Positions 1 through 7,047 of a DNA stretch of 24,773 nt are shown here, piece after piece. The first letter of the stretch is position 1, and each line of letters opens with the position of its first letter. The stretch spans positions 1 to 24,773 of the forward strand of contig CAJUQS010000024.1 in the NCBI GenBank assembly GCA_910588365.1, written 5' to 3'. The DNA comes from an uncultured Oscillospiraceae bacterium. Its GTDB lineage: Bacteria; Bacillota; Clostridia; Oscillospirales; Oscillospiraceae. Position numbers and translations under genes: made by a program. The notes under the pieces are model-generated. The model was given only the letters and a program-made list of their open reading frames with translations. It made no database searches and was not told where the DNA came from.

Positions 1-141
1 CCGCCTTGGCGGCATATTTTCCGCCCTGACTGCGTTAAAAATCCTTGCAATCCGTCAGGATTGCTGCGGCTTTTTGCCTTGCAGGACAAAAAACCTATCT
101 CGCCAATCCGCACACGCTGAGATATTAAACAGGCTCTAAGA
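1..141 (-). repeat. MITE-like repeat, copy 1 (cut by window start)
   Basis: This stretch matches 17280-17417 in reverse complement with only about two mismatches. It ends in AAACAGGCTCT near position 137, the terminal inverted repeat seen at both ends of the complete copy at 17282-17444. An internal stem (GCAATCC/GGATTGC) is visible. There is no transposase, and the frames running through it look like shadows. The other end lies outside the window. Confidence 0.8.
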
Positions 142-369
142 GGCCGGCAGGCGGAGTTGTTCAAGTGCCAGTCCACCAGATCAGAACCCCGAAGGAGACT
201 TCTCATTCACGGGGCAGCGCAGCTCTTCACTTGGGAGCGTGTCCGAAGATCCCCCGCCGAGGTGGACGCCCACCAGGGCGGCCCCGAGAGGGGGTCCGGG
301 GTCTCCCCGGCGCATTTTTGGTTACTTTTTGTGCGCACAAAAAGTAACCGGCTCCCCCGGTTTTAGGGG
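142..369. other. Intergenic stretch without a recognised gene
   Basis: Between the MITE end and the blaI-like promoter I see no convincing gene. Two overlapping short frames start near 157-165 but lack a clear ribosome binding site and resemble no family I know. The only clear structure is the 30-nt palindrome at 320-349. Confidence 0.5.
320..349. repeat. 30-nt perfect palindrome (GGTTACTTTT family)
   Basis: Two 15-base arms, GGTTACTTTTTGTGC and its exact complement, meet with no spacer. The same GGTTACTTTT/AAAAGTAACC stem recurs at 9640-9669. It belongs to a set of dispersed stem-loops found between core genes in this window. It could act as a transcription terminator or RNA-stabilising hairpin for a gene to the left. 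Confidence 0.75.
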
Positions 370-398
370 TTGACAACCGTCTACCCTTCTGGTATCCT
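370..398 (+). promoter_or_regulatory. Sigma-A promoter of the blaI-M56 pair
   Basis: TTGACA at 370-375 and TATCCT at 393-398 are separated by exactly 17 bases. The promoter faces the repressor gene starting at 443. Confidence 0.8.
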
Positions 399-410
399 AT
401 AGGTAGACGG
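377..410. promoter_or_regulatory. Candidate BlaI-type operator (dyad)
   Basis: CCGTCTACC (377-385) and GGTAGACGG (402-410) are perfect inverted 9-mers. They cover the promoter spacer and the downstream edge of the -10 box. BlaI/MecI repressors bind dyads overlapping their own promoters, so autorepression relieved by the downstream protease is the natural reading. Binding is inferred. Confidence 0.65.
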
Positions 411-442
411 ACGTATACCTATTACTGGAAGGGAGGACGCCA

Positions 443-823
443 ATGAAAATCAATCTGTCCGGCAGCGAGTGGAAGCTGATGAACCGCCTGTGGGAGCGGA
501 GCCCCCGGACCATCACCCAGCTCACCGCCGCGCTGAAGGAGGAGACGGGCTGGACCAAGAACACGGTCATCACCATGCTCTCCCGGCTGGAGGCCAAGGG
601 GGCGGTGGGCCACCGGGAGGGGGCCCGGGCCAAGGAATACTACCCCCTGGCGGACCGCGCGGACGCCCAGCGGGCGGAGACGGAGAGCTTTTTGGGCAAG
701 GTCTACGGCGGCCGGCTGGGCCTCATGGTCAGCGCCATGGTGGACAGCCGCCAGCTGACGGAGGCGGACATCGCCGAGCTGTCCGCAATCCTCAAAAAGG
801 CGGAGGGGGGTGGGGAGACATGA
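443..823 (+). CDS. BlaI/MecI/CopY-family transcriptional repressor
   Basis: This 126-aa protein is a winged-helix repressor of the BlaI/MecI family. The sequence starts LSGSEWKLMNRLWE and continues through a recognition region (TKNTVITMLSRLEAKGAV, about residues 37-55), the typical family pattern. A C-terminal dimerisation segment follows (residues 75-120), and the length matches the family. The start follows GGAAGGGAGG at a good distance. Its stop overlaps the start of the M56 gene (ATGA), so the two are translationally coupled. In known pairs the membrane protease senses a signal and causes cleavage or release of the repressor. The inducer here is unknown; a beta-lactam or cell-wall signal is only one possibility, as no beta-lactamase is next to it. 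Confidence 0.92.
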   Translation: MKINLSGSEWKLMNRLWERSPRTITQLTAALKEETGWTKNTVITMLSRLEAKGAVGHREGARAKEYYPLADRADAQRAETESFLGKVYGGRLGLMVSAMVDSRQLTEADIAELSAILKKAEGGGET

Positions 824-3800
824 CGGAGATTGTCGTGACCTCCTCGGCCCTGATTCTGGCACTGCTGGCTCTGCGGCGGCTGTTCCGGCAAAAAATCTCC
901 CGCCGGGTCCAGTACGCCCTGTGGGCCCTGGTGCTGGTGCGGCTGCTGGTGCCGGTGAGCCTGCCGGCGGCGGAGTTCAGCGTCCTCAGCGCCGCCGGGC
1001 CGGTGCTGTCGGAGCTGGATGGGACTGCCCTGTACCTTGAGCCCATGCAGGAGCGGGCAGGGGCCGTGGAGGGGGACTCCGGCAGGCGGGTGACCGCCTC
1101 CCCCTACCGCTATGCCGCCATGGGCCCGCCCAGTGAGGACAACACCCGCGCCTATACCAACGATAACTGGGTGACCCACGAGATCGCCTACGCCCGGCAG
1201 ATCGATCTGGCGGACCTGCTTCGGCCCGTCTGGTACGCCGGCATGGCGGTCATGGCCTGCTGGCTGGCAGTCACCAACCTCCGCTTCTGGCGAAGGCTCC
1301 GGCGAACCCGGATTCCCCTGGAGCTGGAGGGCCGCCGGGTGTATCTGGTGGAGGAAGGCCTGATCTCCCCCTGCCTGTTCGGCCTGCTCCGCCCGGCCAT
1401 CTACCTGACCCCCGCCGCCCTGGAGACGGAGGAGCGCACCCGCCATGTCATCGCCCACGAGTCCACCCACGCCCGGCACCTGGACCCCCTGTGGGCTCTG
1501 CTGCGGGGGATATGTCTGACGGTCTACTGGTTCAACCCACTGGTGTGGTGGGCTGCGGCGGCCTCCCGGGCGGACTGTGAGCTGGCCTGCGACGAGGGGG
1601 CCCTCCGGCGGCTGGGGGAGGACGCCCGGCTGGCCTACGGCCAGACCCTCCTGGGCCTCATCCCCGTCCAGCGGGCAGGCGGCAGCCCCCTGCTCACCGC
1701 CACCACCATGACCGCCGACAAGAAGCGGCTGACCGAGCGCATTACCCGCATCGCGGAGAACCGCCGGACCCGGTGGACCGCCCTGGGGGCCCTGGCAGTG
1801 CTGGCAATCGTGGTCTGCGCCGTCACCTTCACCGGGGGCGGCAGCAAAAAGACCCGCCTCACCGCCGGGGAGCTGGCCTGGTTCAACGAGTACTTCTTCG
1901 CCGGGAGCCAGCAGGAGAGCGCCGCCCAGCGGTTCCTGAACGCCCAGTACGACTCCCCGGAGCAGATCGACCTGAGCGGCCTGTTCTACTTTGACAGCAG
2001 TCTTTCCGGGACCGCCGTCAGCGAAGAGGAGAAGGAGGCCCTGCGGCAGGAGGGCGTGAAGGATCCCTCGGAGGCGGAGGAGCTGGTCAAGATCTCCGCC
2101 GCCCGCATGGACGAGGTGCTGCGGCAGTACACCGGCCTGGGACTGGAGGACATGGAGGGGGTGGAACGGGTGCGCAGCCTCACCTGCCTGCCGGCCTACG
2201 ACGCCTGCTACTTCACCCGGTATGTCTACGACCAGCCCATCCCGGGCCGGACCATGCGGGCCGGGGATCGGCAGGGGGATCTGGTCCGGCTGTACTACAC
2301 CTATGATGAATCATCCTTCTACGAGACCTGGTACTGCGTGACCCTGGAGGACCGGGGGAACAACCAGTACTGGTTTGTGTCCAACCAGGCGTGCCGGGAG
2401 GAGATCCCCGCCATCCCCACCGTCTACCCCGACACGCCGGGCCCGGTGACGGTCATCCCCCTGGACCGGGCGGCGCCCTGCCGGGCCCCGGAGGCGGAGC
2501 CGGTCCAGCGCCTGGAGGTGATGCACATCATCACCGGCGGGGCGCTCCAGGAGCACCGCATCGCCATCTGCTCCGGCACGGACGGCAGCGACTATCTGGC
2601 CCGCTATGACCAGGACGAGATGCCCTCCATGGCCACCTGCTTTGCCCGTATACCGGATGGCGCCAACACGACACTGGTTCCCTTCTACAACCTCTTCGGC
2701 TGTGAGGAGGGGGTGTCGATCTCCTACCGTGTCCAGGAGGACAACTACGGCACTACGTACACGGACTACTACGCCATGGACGGGGACGGCAATCTGACCC
2801 CGCTGCTCCGGGCCCGGGGCAGGGGCCAGCTCATCGATCTGGATGGCGACGGGGACTACGAGCTGGCCTCCAGCGACGGCTGGCGCTATGCCGATCTCTT
2901 CTTCCAGCGGGGGGAGACCGTTTATTATGCCGATTTGAGCGAGCTCCTGCCCAAGTCCTGGCCCGAGGCCGGATACATGGAGTTCGGCCGGTGGGACAGG
3001 ACCCGCCGCTGCCTGCCCCTGTGGGGCGGCGTGGTCCTGCCGGGCCATGAGGATCTGAGCACGGGCCAGGCCACCGCCTTCCGGGACCTCTACTTTGACG
3101 GGGAGAACCTGGTGGTATACAAGTCGGAGCGCGCCCCGGCCCTGGACCTGCCTGCCTACGTGAACGAGGCCGCCTCCGCCATTGCACAGGACCGGATGGC
3201 CTGGTTTCAGAAAAACACCGGGGTCACCGGCGGGGACGGGTCCCCGGTGGGGGAACCGGCGGAGTGGGACGCGTGGCGGATCACCCAGGCGAAGAAGGTG
3301 AACAGCGCCTCCTTCGGCGATCTGCCCGAGGGGCTGGAGGTGGAGGTCTACGACTTCGCCTATGAGCTCCACACCACCACCCCGGAGAAGGTGATCCTGG
3401 CCGGTGGAACCTACCTGGACGAGGACGGCTGGGTGGGGGGCTTCTATGAGGAGGAGCGATACCTGGTGTTTTGGAGGAACCCGGCCACAGGGGCCTTTCA
3501 GCGGCTGGAGAGCGAGATTGCCCCCGATAGGGACCCCGACCCCGGATCCGCCTTCTTCCGGGCGGGCCTTCTCTGGACCCTGGTCCGGGGCAGGGCCATG
3601 GAGCTGGCGGACCTCTCCGCCGAAGATCTGTTCGACAAGCTCCAGGACGCCCCCATGGACGTTCTGGAGGATCTGGCCTCCTACTCGGCGGCGGAGCGGG
3701 ACGCGGCCCTGGAAAAGCTCATGACCCACCCGAAAATCGCCGCCTACCTGACGGAGATGGCGGGCTGGGACACCAGCTGGTTCTCCGACAGCGCCCTGGA

Positions 3801-3837
3801 AACATGGGAGCTTCTGCGGAAAATGCCGCTGGGATAG
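820..3837 (+). CDS. BlaR1-like M56 family membrane metallopeptidase with long C-terminal extracytoplasmic region
   Basis: This is a 1005-aa M56 peptidase, the presumed sensor partner of the repressor in front of it. Hydrophobic segments lie near residues 3-19, 28-48, 133-150 and 221-250. The zinc motif HESTH is at 213-217, and E254 in CELACDE is the likely third ligand. A last membrane segment (about 319-337) is followed by roughly 660 residues outside the cell. That part shows no SxxK/KTG penicillin-binding motifs, unlike BlaR1. It carries two DGDG-type acidic loops (around 654 and 675) like FG-GAP or calcium-binding repeats. The start is the ATG in the ATGA overlap with the repressor; longer readings into the repressor gene are out-of-frame shadows. 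What it senses cannot be told. Confidence 0.88.
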   Translation: MTEIVVTSSALILALLALRRLFRQKISRRVQYALWALVLVRLLVPVSLPAAEFSVLSAAGPVLSELDGTALYLEPMQERAGAVEGDSGRRVTASPYRYAAMGPPSEDNTRAYTNDNWVTHEIAYARQIDLADLLRPVWYAGMAVMACWLAVTNLRFWRRLRRTRIPLELEGRRVYLVEEGLISPCLFGLLRPAIYLTPAALETEERTRHVIAHESTHARHLDPLWALLRGICLTVYWFNPLVWWAAAASRADCELACDEGALRRLGEDARLAYGQTLLGLIPVQRAGGSPLLTATTMTADKKRLTERITRIAENRRTRWTALGALAVLAIVVCAVTFTGGGSKKTRLTAGELAWFNEYFFAGSQQESAAQRFLNAQYDSPEQIDLSGLFYFDSSLSGTAVSEEEKEALRQEGVKDPSEAEELVKISAARMDEVLRQYTGLGLEDMEGVERVRSLTCLPAYDACYFTRYVYDQPIPGRTMRAGDRQGDLVRLYYTYDESSFYETWYCVTLEDRGNNQYWFVSNQACREEIPAIPTVYPDTPGPVTVIPLDRAAPCRAPEAEPVQRLEVMHIITGGALQEHRIAICSGTDGSDYLARYDQDEMPSMATCFARIPDGANTTLVPFYNLFGCEEGVSISYRVQEDNYGTTYTDYYAMDGDGNLTPLLRARGRGQLIDLDGDGDYELASSDGWRYADLFFQRGETVYYADLSELLPKSWPEAGYMEFGRWDRTRRCLPLWGGVVLPGHEDLSTGQATAFRDLYFDGENLVVYKSERAPALDLPAYVNEAASAIAQDRMAWFQKNTGVTGGDGSPVGEPAEWDAWRITQAKKVNSASFGDLPEGLEVEVYDFAYELHTTTPEKVILAGGTYLDEDGWVGGFYEEERYLVFWRNPATGAFQRLESEIAPDRDPDPGSAFFRAGLLWTLVRGRAMELADLSAEDLFDKLQDAPMDVLEDLASYSAAERDAALEKLMTHPKIAAYLTEMAGWDTSWFSDSALETWELLRKMPLG

Positions 3838-3843
3838 GCAGTC

Positions 3844-3871
3844 ATTCTTTTCTTTTGAAAAAGAAAAGAAT
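3844..3871. repeat. Stem-loop repeat (CTTTTCTTTT family)
   Basis: ATTCTTTTCTTTT (3844-3856) pairs with its complement (3859-3871), and CAAAAGAAAAC follows. Related hairpins followed by CAAAAGAAA or CAAAAAGAA occur at 9333, 11690 and, inverted, at 11814. Confidence 0.65.
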
Positions 3872-3944
3872 CAAAAGAAAACTTTTTGCGCGAAACTCCG
3901 TTTCGCTGTCAGGCGAAGATACGCGCTCCCGATGGAAACGCGAA

Positions 3945-3974
3945 AAGGTCCCCGGACTCACGTCCGGGGACCTT
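3945..3974. terminator. Bidirectional rho-independent terminator
   Basis: A 13-bp perfect stem (3945-3957 with 3962-3974, core GGTCCCCGGAC) has a 4-nt loop. T-rich sequence follows in both directions (TTGCTTTTG on plus, CCTTTTCG on minus). It lies between the convergent M56 gene and the divIC end. Confidence 0.85.
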
Positions 3975-4008
3975 GCTTTTGATGTTTGGAGCTTGTATGT
4001 TTCGGGCC

Positions 4009-4326
4009 CTATTTGAAGCGGATGATCTTCTCCCCGGGGCTGACCATCCCCAGCTCGTCCCGGGCGATGTCCTTGGTCAGGGAGAGGTCCCCGCTGTTCT
4101 CGATGTCCTGGCGGAGGCGGTTGTTGGTCTCCTGCAAATCCGCCAGCCGTTCGGCATAGGCGGCCTCCTCCTCCCGGGCGTCCTGGAGCTGGCTGAACAG
4201 GCTGCTCAGCTGAATGCCCGCGCCCAGCAGGAGCGCCGCCAGGATAATAACCGCCAGCCTGCTGCCGGAACCCTTCTGTTCCTTCTTCTTTTTTGTCTTC
4301 CCGGGTACCGGCACTGCCTTGGACAT
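4009..4326 (-). CDS. divIC: DivIC/FtsB-family septum formation initiator
   Basis: Read from the ATG at 4326 this is a 105-aa DivIC-like protein. It has a basic cytoplasmic tail (KTKKKKEQK), one membrane segment (LAVIILAALLLGAGI) and an extracytoplasmic coiled coil (EEEAAYAERLADLQETNNRL). It ends in the typical ARDELGMVSPGEKII motif. DivIC works with FtsL and DivIB in the division complex. AAAGGAGG lies about 11 bases upstream of this ATG, which supports independent initiation although the frame is open into yabQ. A bidirectional terminator follows. It is the last gene of the HU-yabO-yabP-yabQ-divIC run. Confidence 0.85.
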   Translation of the reverse strand: MSKAVPVPGKTKKKKEQKGSGSRLAVIILAALLLGAGIQLSSLFSQLQDAREEEAAYAERLADLQETNNRLRQDIENSGDLSLTKDIARDELGMVSPGEKIIRFK

Positions 4327-4779
4327 CTCAGAACCGCCCTCCTTTCGCACCGCTCCGGGGCGGCGTGGGAACCTGTGTATCATTGTAAGCCTTTTCCTCA
4401 GAGAAAAAAAGACTTTTTTGCCGATTTTTATGCTTTTCTTCAAAAGGAGCCAGAGCCGGCAGACAGGCGCCAGCAGAACCGTCAGCCAGAAGTCCCACAG
4501 CGGACGCAGCGGACGGCTGAGCAGGCAGAAAAACAGCACCGCTCCCCCAAGGGTTCCCATCAGCACAAACAGGTGCAGCTCCCCGCTCCCGGCCATCATG
4601 AAGAGGAACAGGGAGGAAACCGCCAGAACGCAGTACAACGCGTCCAGCACCCCGCCCCACAGCCGCCCGCCCAGGCGGCGCAGGGTCCGCAGCAGGTCGT
4701 AGACCAGCCCCAGCGCGCCGCCCAGCGCAATGGAGCGCAGGAACATCGCCAGCTGCTCCGAGATGATATACCCCCCCAT
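4009..4779 (-). CDS. yabQ: YabQ-like spore cortex protein in one open frame with DivIC
   Basis: The first 151 residues look like YabQ, a membrane protein needed for spore cortex formation. It has about four hydrophobic segments (roughly residues 10-27, 45-62, 68-85 and 94-112) and a conserved-looking GLVYDLLRTLRRLG stretch. The frame then runs without a stop into DivIC (residues 152-256). It starts 6 bases after the yabP stop, the order found in Bacillus (yabP-yabQ-divIC). Either the two are made as one 256-aa protein, or the yabQ stop has been lost or misread near residues 120-150. The internal ATG at 4326 has its own ribosome binding site, so separate DivIC is also likely made. Confidence 0.8.
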   Translation of the reverse strand: MGGYIISEQLAMFLRSIALGGALGLVYDLLRTLRRLGGRLWGGVLDALYCVLAVSSLFLFMMAGSGELHLFVLMGTLGGAVLFFCLLSRPLRPLWDFWLTVLLAPVCRLWLLLKKSIKIGKKVFFSLRKRLTMIHRFPRRPGAVRKEGGSEMSKAVPVPGKTKKKKEQKGSGSRLAVIILAALLLGAGIQLSSLFSQLQDAREEEAAYAERLADLQETNNRLRQDIENSGDLSLTKDIARDELGMVSPGEKIIRFK

Positions 4780-4785
4780 CGGCCG

Positions 4786-5070
4786 CTATCCAAACAGCCG
4801 CCGGAGGAAGCCGCCCTGGCCGGGCCCCGGCCCCTTGTCCTCGTAGAGCAGGGTATGGATGGCCCCGTCCACGTGGAGCTCCCCGCCGTCCAGGTTCAGC
4901 TTGCCGATATGCAGCTCCGTGCCGCCCACCACCAGCGTCCCGGCGGTGGTGGCCATGACAATCTCCTCCTCGTCAAAGCGCTCCACCTCCTCCACGCCGG
5001 TGACCACCAGCCGCTCACGGCCGTCCAGCTCCAGGCGGTGCTGCATGACGCTTATCTCCTCATATGCCAT
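4786..5070 (-). CDS. yabP: YabP/YqfC family sporulation protein
   Basis: This 94-aa protein matches the YabP/YqfC family in its opening (QHRLELDGRERLVVTGVEEVERFDEE) and in its later IGKLNLDGGELHVDGAI segment. In Bacillus, YabP is made in the mother cell and is required for spore cortex assembly. The start at 5070 follows GGGAGG at a proper distance. It sits directly before yabQ and after rqcP, the standard neighbourhood. The C-terminus is glycine/proline rich and ends GGFLRRLFG. Confidence 0.93.
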   Translation of the reverse strand: MAYEEISVMQHRLELDGRERLVVTGVEEVERFDEEEIVMATTAGTLVVGGTELHIGKLNLDGGELHVDGAIHTLLYEDKGPGPGQGGFLRRLFG

Positions 5071-5164
5071 GAAAAGACCTCCCCATATCTTTCGATTCCC
5101 TTCATGTATACGGGGGGTCTGTCCGATTTATGACTGCCTGTTTCCGGCGGCGCCGGCAAAAGCG

Positions 5165-5404
5165 CTATATCTCCCGGTACAGCGCGGCGGCATCCGCCTT
5201 GCCGGCGTTCTCCTGCACCGCCGCCACCTCCACGGTCAGGGTGCGCTCGCCAAAGCGGATGGCGATCACGTCCCCCTCCTTCACCTCGTAGGAGGCCCGG
5301 GCCACCTTTCCGTTGACCGTTACCCGCTGGTTGTCGCAGGCCTCGTTGGCCACGGTCCGGCGCTTAATCAGCCGGGATACCTTCAGATACTTGTCCAGGC
5401 GCAT
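5165..5404 (-). CDS. rqcP: S4-domain RNA-binding protein RqcP (YabO)
   Basis: This 79-aa protein is almost entirely an S4 RNA-binding domain. It starts MRLDKYLKVSRLIKRRTVANEACD and contains the VTVNGKVARASYEVKEGDVI core. RqcP/YabO acts in bacterial ribosome-associated quality control, helping RqcH extend nascent chains on obstructed 50S subunits with alanine tails; heat-shock protein 15 is a related family. AAAGGAG lies just before the ATG. The gene is between HU and yabP as in many Firmicutes, and a stable hairpin stands in its upstream gap. Confidence 0.93.
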   Translation of the reverse strand: MRLDKYLKVSRLIKRRTVANEACDNQRVTVNGKVARASYEVKEGDVIAIRFGERTLTVEVAAVQENAGKADAAALYREI

Positions 5405-5423
5405 CGTCCCGCTCCTTTCCTGA

Positions 5424-5459
5424 ACAGCCAGGGTACGGCCAAAGCCGCACCCTGGCTGT
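5424..5459 (-). terminator. Stem-loop between HU and rqcP (leaky terminator or processing site)
   Basis: ACAGCCAGGGT (5424-5434) pairs with ACCCTGGCTGT (5449-5459); with one mismatch the stem extends inwards to about 15 bp around a 6-nt loop. No T tract follows on the minus strand, and the rqcP ribosome binding site is immediately downstream. It may therefore lower or process transcripts running from HU into rqcP rather than end them. Confidence 0.6.
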
Positions 5460-5473
5460 CCGCATATGAGGAA

Positions 5474-5749
5474 TTACTGGGCAACGGCATCCTTGAGGGC
5501 CTTGCCGGGCTTGAAGGCGGGCACCTTGGAGGCGGGGATCTCCACGGGCTCCTTGGTCTTGGGATTCCGGCCCGTGCGCGCGGCCCGCTTCTTCACCTCA
5601 AAGGTGCCAAAGCCCACCAGGCGGACCTCGTCCCCCTCGGCCAGCGCGGCGGAAATCACATCCAGAGCGGCAGTGACGGCGGCCTCGGCATCCTTCTTGG
5701 ACAGCACGGCCTTCTCCGCCACGGCGTTGATCAGTTCGGTCTTATTCAT
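5474..5749 (-). CDS. hup: DNA-binding protein HU
   Basis: This 91-aa protein is a standard HU. It opens MNKTELINAVAEKA, has the GFGTFEVKKRAARTGRNPKT DNA-binding arm (about residues 46-65) and ends VPAFKPGKALKDAV. HU dimers bend and compact DNA. The start follows AAAGGAG. A good sigma-A-type promoter lies at 5803-5831. It heads the HU-rqcP-yabP-yabQ-divIC run; the hairpin after it suggests most transcripts carry HU alone. Confidence 0.97.
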   Translation of the reverse strand: MNKTELINAVAEKAVLSKKDAEAAVTAALDVISAALAEGDEVRLVGFGTFEVKKRAARTGRNPKTKEPVEIPASKVPAFKPGKALKDAVAQ

Positions 5750-5802
5750 GAGAGAAACTCCTTTTTATTTCTTTTGCACTCCATATCAGATATACATCCT
5801 TT

Positions 5803-5831
5803 AATCTAACATACTTTTCCCGCAGTTGCAA
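5803..5831 (-). promoter_or_regulatory. Promoter of the HU gene
   Basis: On the minus strand TTGCAA (5831-5826) and TAGATT (5808-5803) are 17 bases apart, about 55 bases upstream of the HU start. Confidence 0.65.
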
Positions 5832-5963
5832 GGTTTTTATCCCAGGGTCCCAGAATTTTCGCGAAATTTTGGAATTCTGTTTTCGTTTTTGTGACAAAAA
5901 TAAAAAAATCAACTCAAGCCGCAGTTCTATTCCGGCGCGGAAGGCCGGAGCCTTCCCGGGGCG

Positions 5964-6527
5964 CTACGGTGAAAAGGACACCCCCGGTCCCCCGTTGGGC
6001 AGGAGCACGGACACCGCCGCATCCACGGCAAAGAGGGCGCACAGCCACCGGCACAGCCGCCGCCTGTCCCCGGCCGGCATCCGGTCCAGAGCCCGCCAGA
6101 GGGCGGGACCTGCCCGCCGGACCAGCCACCAGCCCGCCAGGCCGAAGGCGGCGGCGCTGGCCAGGCAGACCCGGCCCTCCAGATTCCAGGCCCAGCCGGC
6201 GTAGTCCCACCACCGGGCGTGGAAGACGGCCTCCATCCACAGGGAGGTGCCGTACTCCAGCGCACCCCCCAGCAGGGCGCACAGCAGGAACAGCGTCCCG
6301 CTCCGCGCCCGGAGGCGGCCCGCCAGGAGCAGGAACAGCAGCCCGCCCGCGCCGTACACCGGCAGCCAGGGCCCGTGGAGGAACCCGCGGTTCACCAGCC
6401 GCCCCGCGGAGATCGCCACGAACAGCACCTCCCACACCCAGCCGGCGGCGGCAAACAGGAAAAACAGCAGCAGCGGCTTCTCCAGCGCGTCCTGCCGCCG
6501 GGCCGCTTCCCGGGCTCGATCCGCCAT
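5964..6527 (-). CDS. CmpB-family (putative ABC transporter permease-like) membrane protein
   Basis: This 187-aa polytopic membrane protein matches the CmpB family (often called putative ABC transporter permease) by its NRGFLHGPWLPVYGAGG motif and the WDYAGWAWNLEGRVCL segment. About five hydrophobic helices are visible. The ATG follows GGGAGG at 8 bases. No ATPase or binding protein is nearby, so a transport role is not supported by context. Its upstream side abuts a remnant of a mobile-element gene, so its original promoter region may have been disrupted. Confidence 0.8.
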   Translation of the reverse strand: MADRAREAARRQDALEKPLLLFFLFAAAGWVWEVLFVAISAGRLVNRGFLHGPWLPVYGAGGLLFLLLAGRLRARSGTLFLLCALLGGALEYGTSLWMEAVFHARWWDYAGWAWNLEGRVCLASAAAFGLAGWWLVRRAGPALWRALDRMPAGDRRRLCRWLCALFAVDAAVSVLLPNGGPGVSFSP

Positions 6528-6557
6528 CCGGCCGCCTCCCTTCGCCCCGATCTGTCC

Positions 6558-6680
6558 TTACTCTGTCCAGAGAGGGGGCAAACCATGCAGGGGCGGTGAA
6601 AAAAAGACGGCCAATAAAAAGAACTGGTGGTTTGAGGTGACGGTGCAGCCACGGTTGCGCTCCACGCGGAAACCTGTCAT
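6558..6680 (-). pseudogene. 5' fragment of an integrative-element replication-initiator gene
   Basis: The first 18 codons (ATG at 6680, preceded by AAAGGAG) read MTGFRVERNRGCTVTSNH. I recognise this as the opening of replication or helix-turn-helix proteins on clostridial conjugative elements (usual pattern FRVERxxGYTVMSNHHLRDKxLSLKAKGLL). After residue 18 the match stops, and the frame runs on for 22 unrelated residues to a stop. The rest of the gene is missing. Family recognition is from memory. Confidence 0.6.
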
Positions 6681-7047
6681 AGTGTGATACTCCTTTGCGG
6701 TAGATTTGTTCCGCAGTAGAAGCGCAATTTTGAGGGGGGCAGGTATAGAGCTTTACCCACGCCAAAACCGTGACCGAACGGCCGCATGGCGCAAGGCGCA
6801 AGGCCCTTGATGCCCCCGCTGCGTAACAAAGGGCATAAAAAAGCGGCGTTCCTTTTCTCCCCGTTATGGTTATGGGAGTGAAGAAACGCCGTCAAGGCCG
6901 GTATATGAAATTGTTCCTGTAGGGGGTATCTGTGTGCCACCTCGTCCGGGCAGCCGGCTCTCGCAGTGCTGCGCATATCGAGGCTCTTTCCGCAAAATCT
7001 GGCTCCGCGAATATCCCCCAAAAATATTTTCGATACAACAGAAATCC
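6681..7047. other. Non-coding scar of an integrative element
   Basis: Between the truncated initiator gene and the PBP2 stop I find no intact gene. On the minus strand the sequence continues the 5' region of the lost element gene and contains a terminator (6837-6891). The junction with native sequence appears close to 7040, just past the PBP2 stop codon. Confidence 0.5.
6837..6891 (-). terminator. Rho-independent terminator inside the element scar
   Basis: On the minus strand CGGCGTT (6891-6885) pairs with AACGCCG (6850-6844). An inner CTCCC/GGGAG stem is present, and CTTTTTTA follows. It would stop transcripts running out of the PBP2 operon. Confidence 0.65.

Noticed and set aside
157..366. 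Two overlapping short frames near the window start
   Set aside because: They overlap in different frames, have no clear ribosome binding site, and run into the palindrome at 320-349; no family resemblance.
469..819. Upstream extension of the M56 frame through the repressor gene
   Set aside because: The repressor frame is real and well started. The M56 protein begins naturally at the ATGA overlap with a membrane segment.
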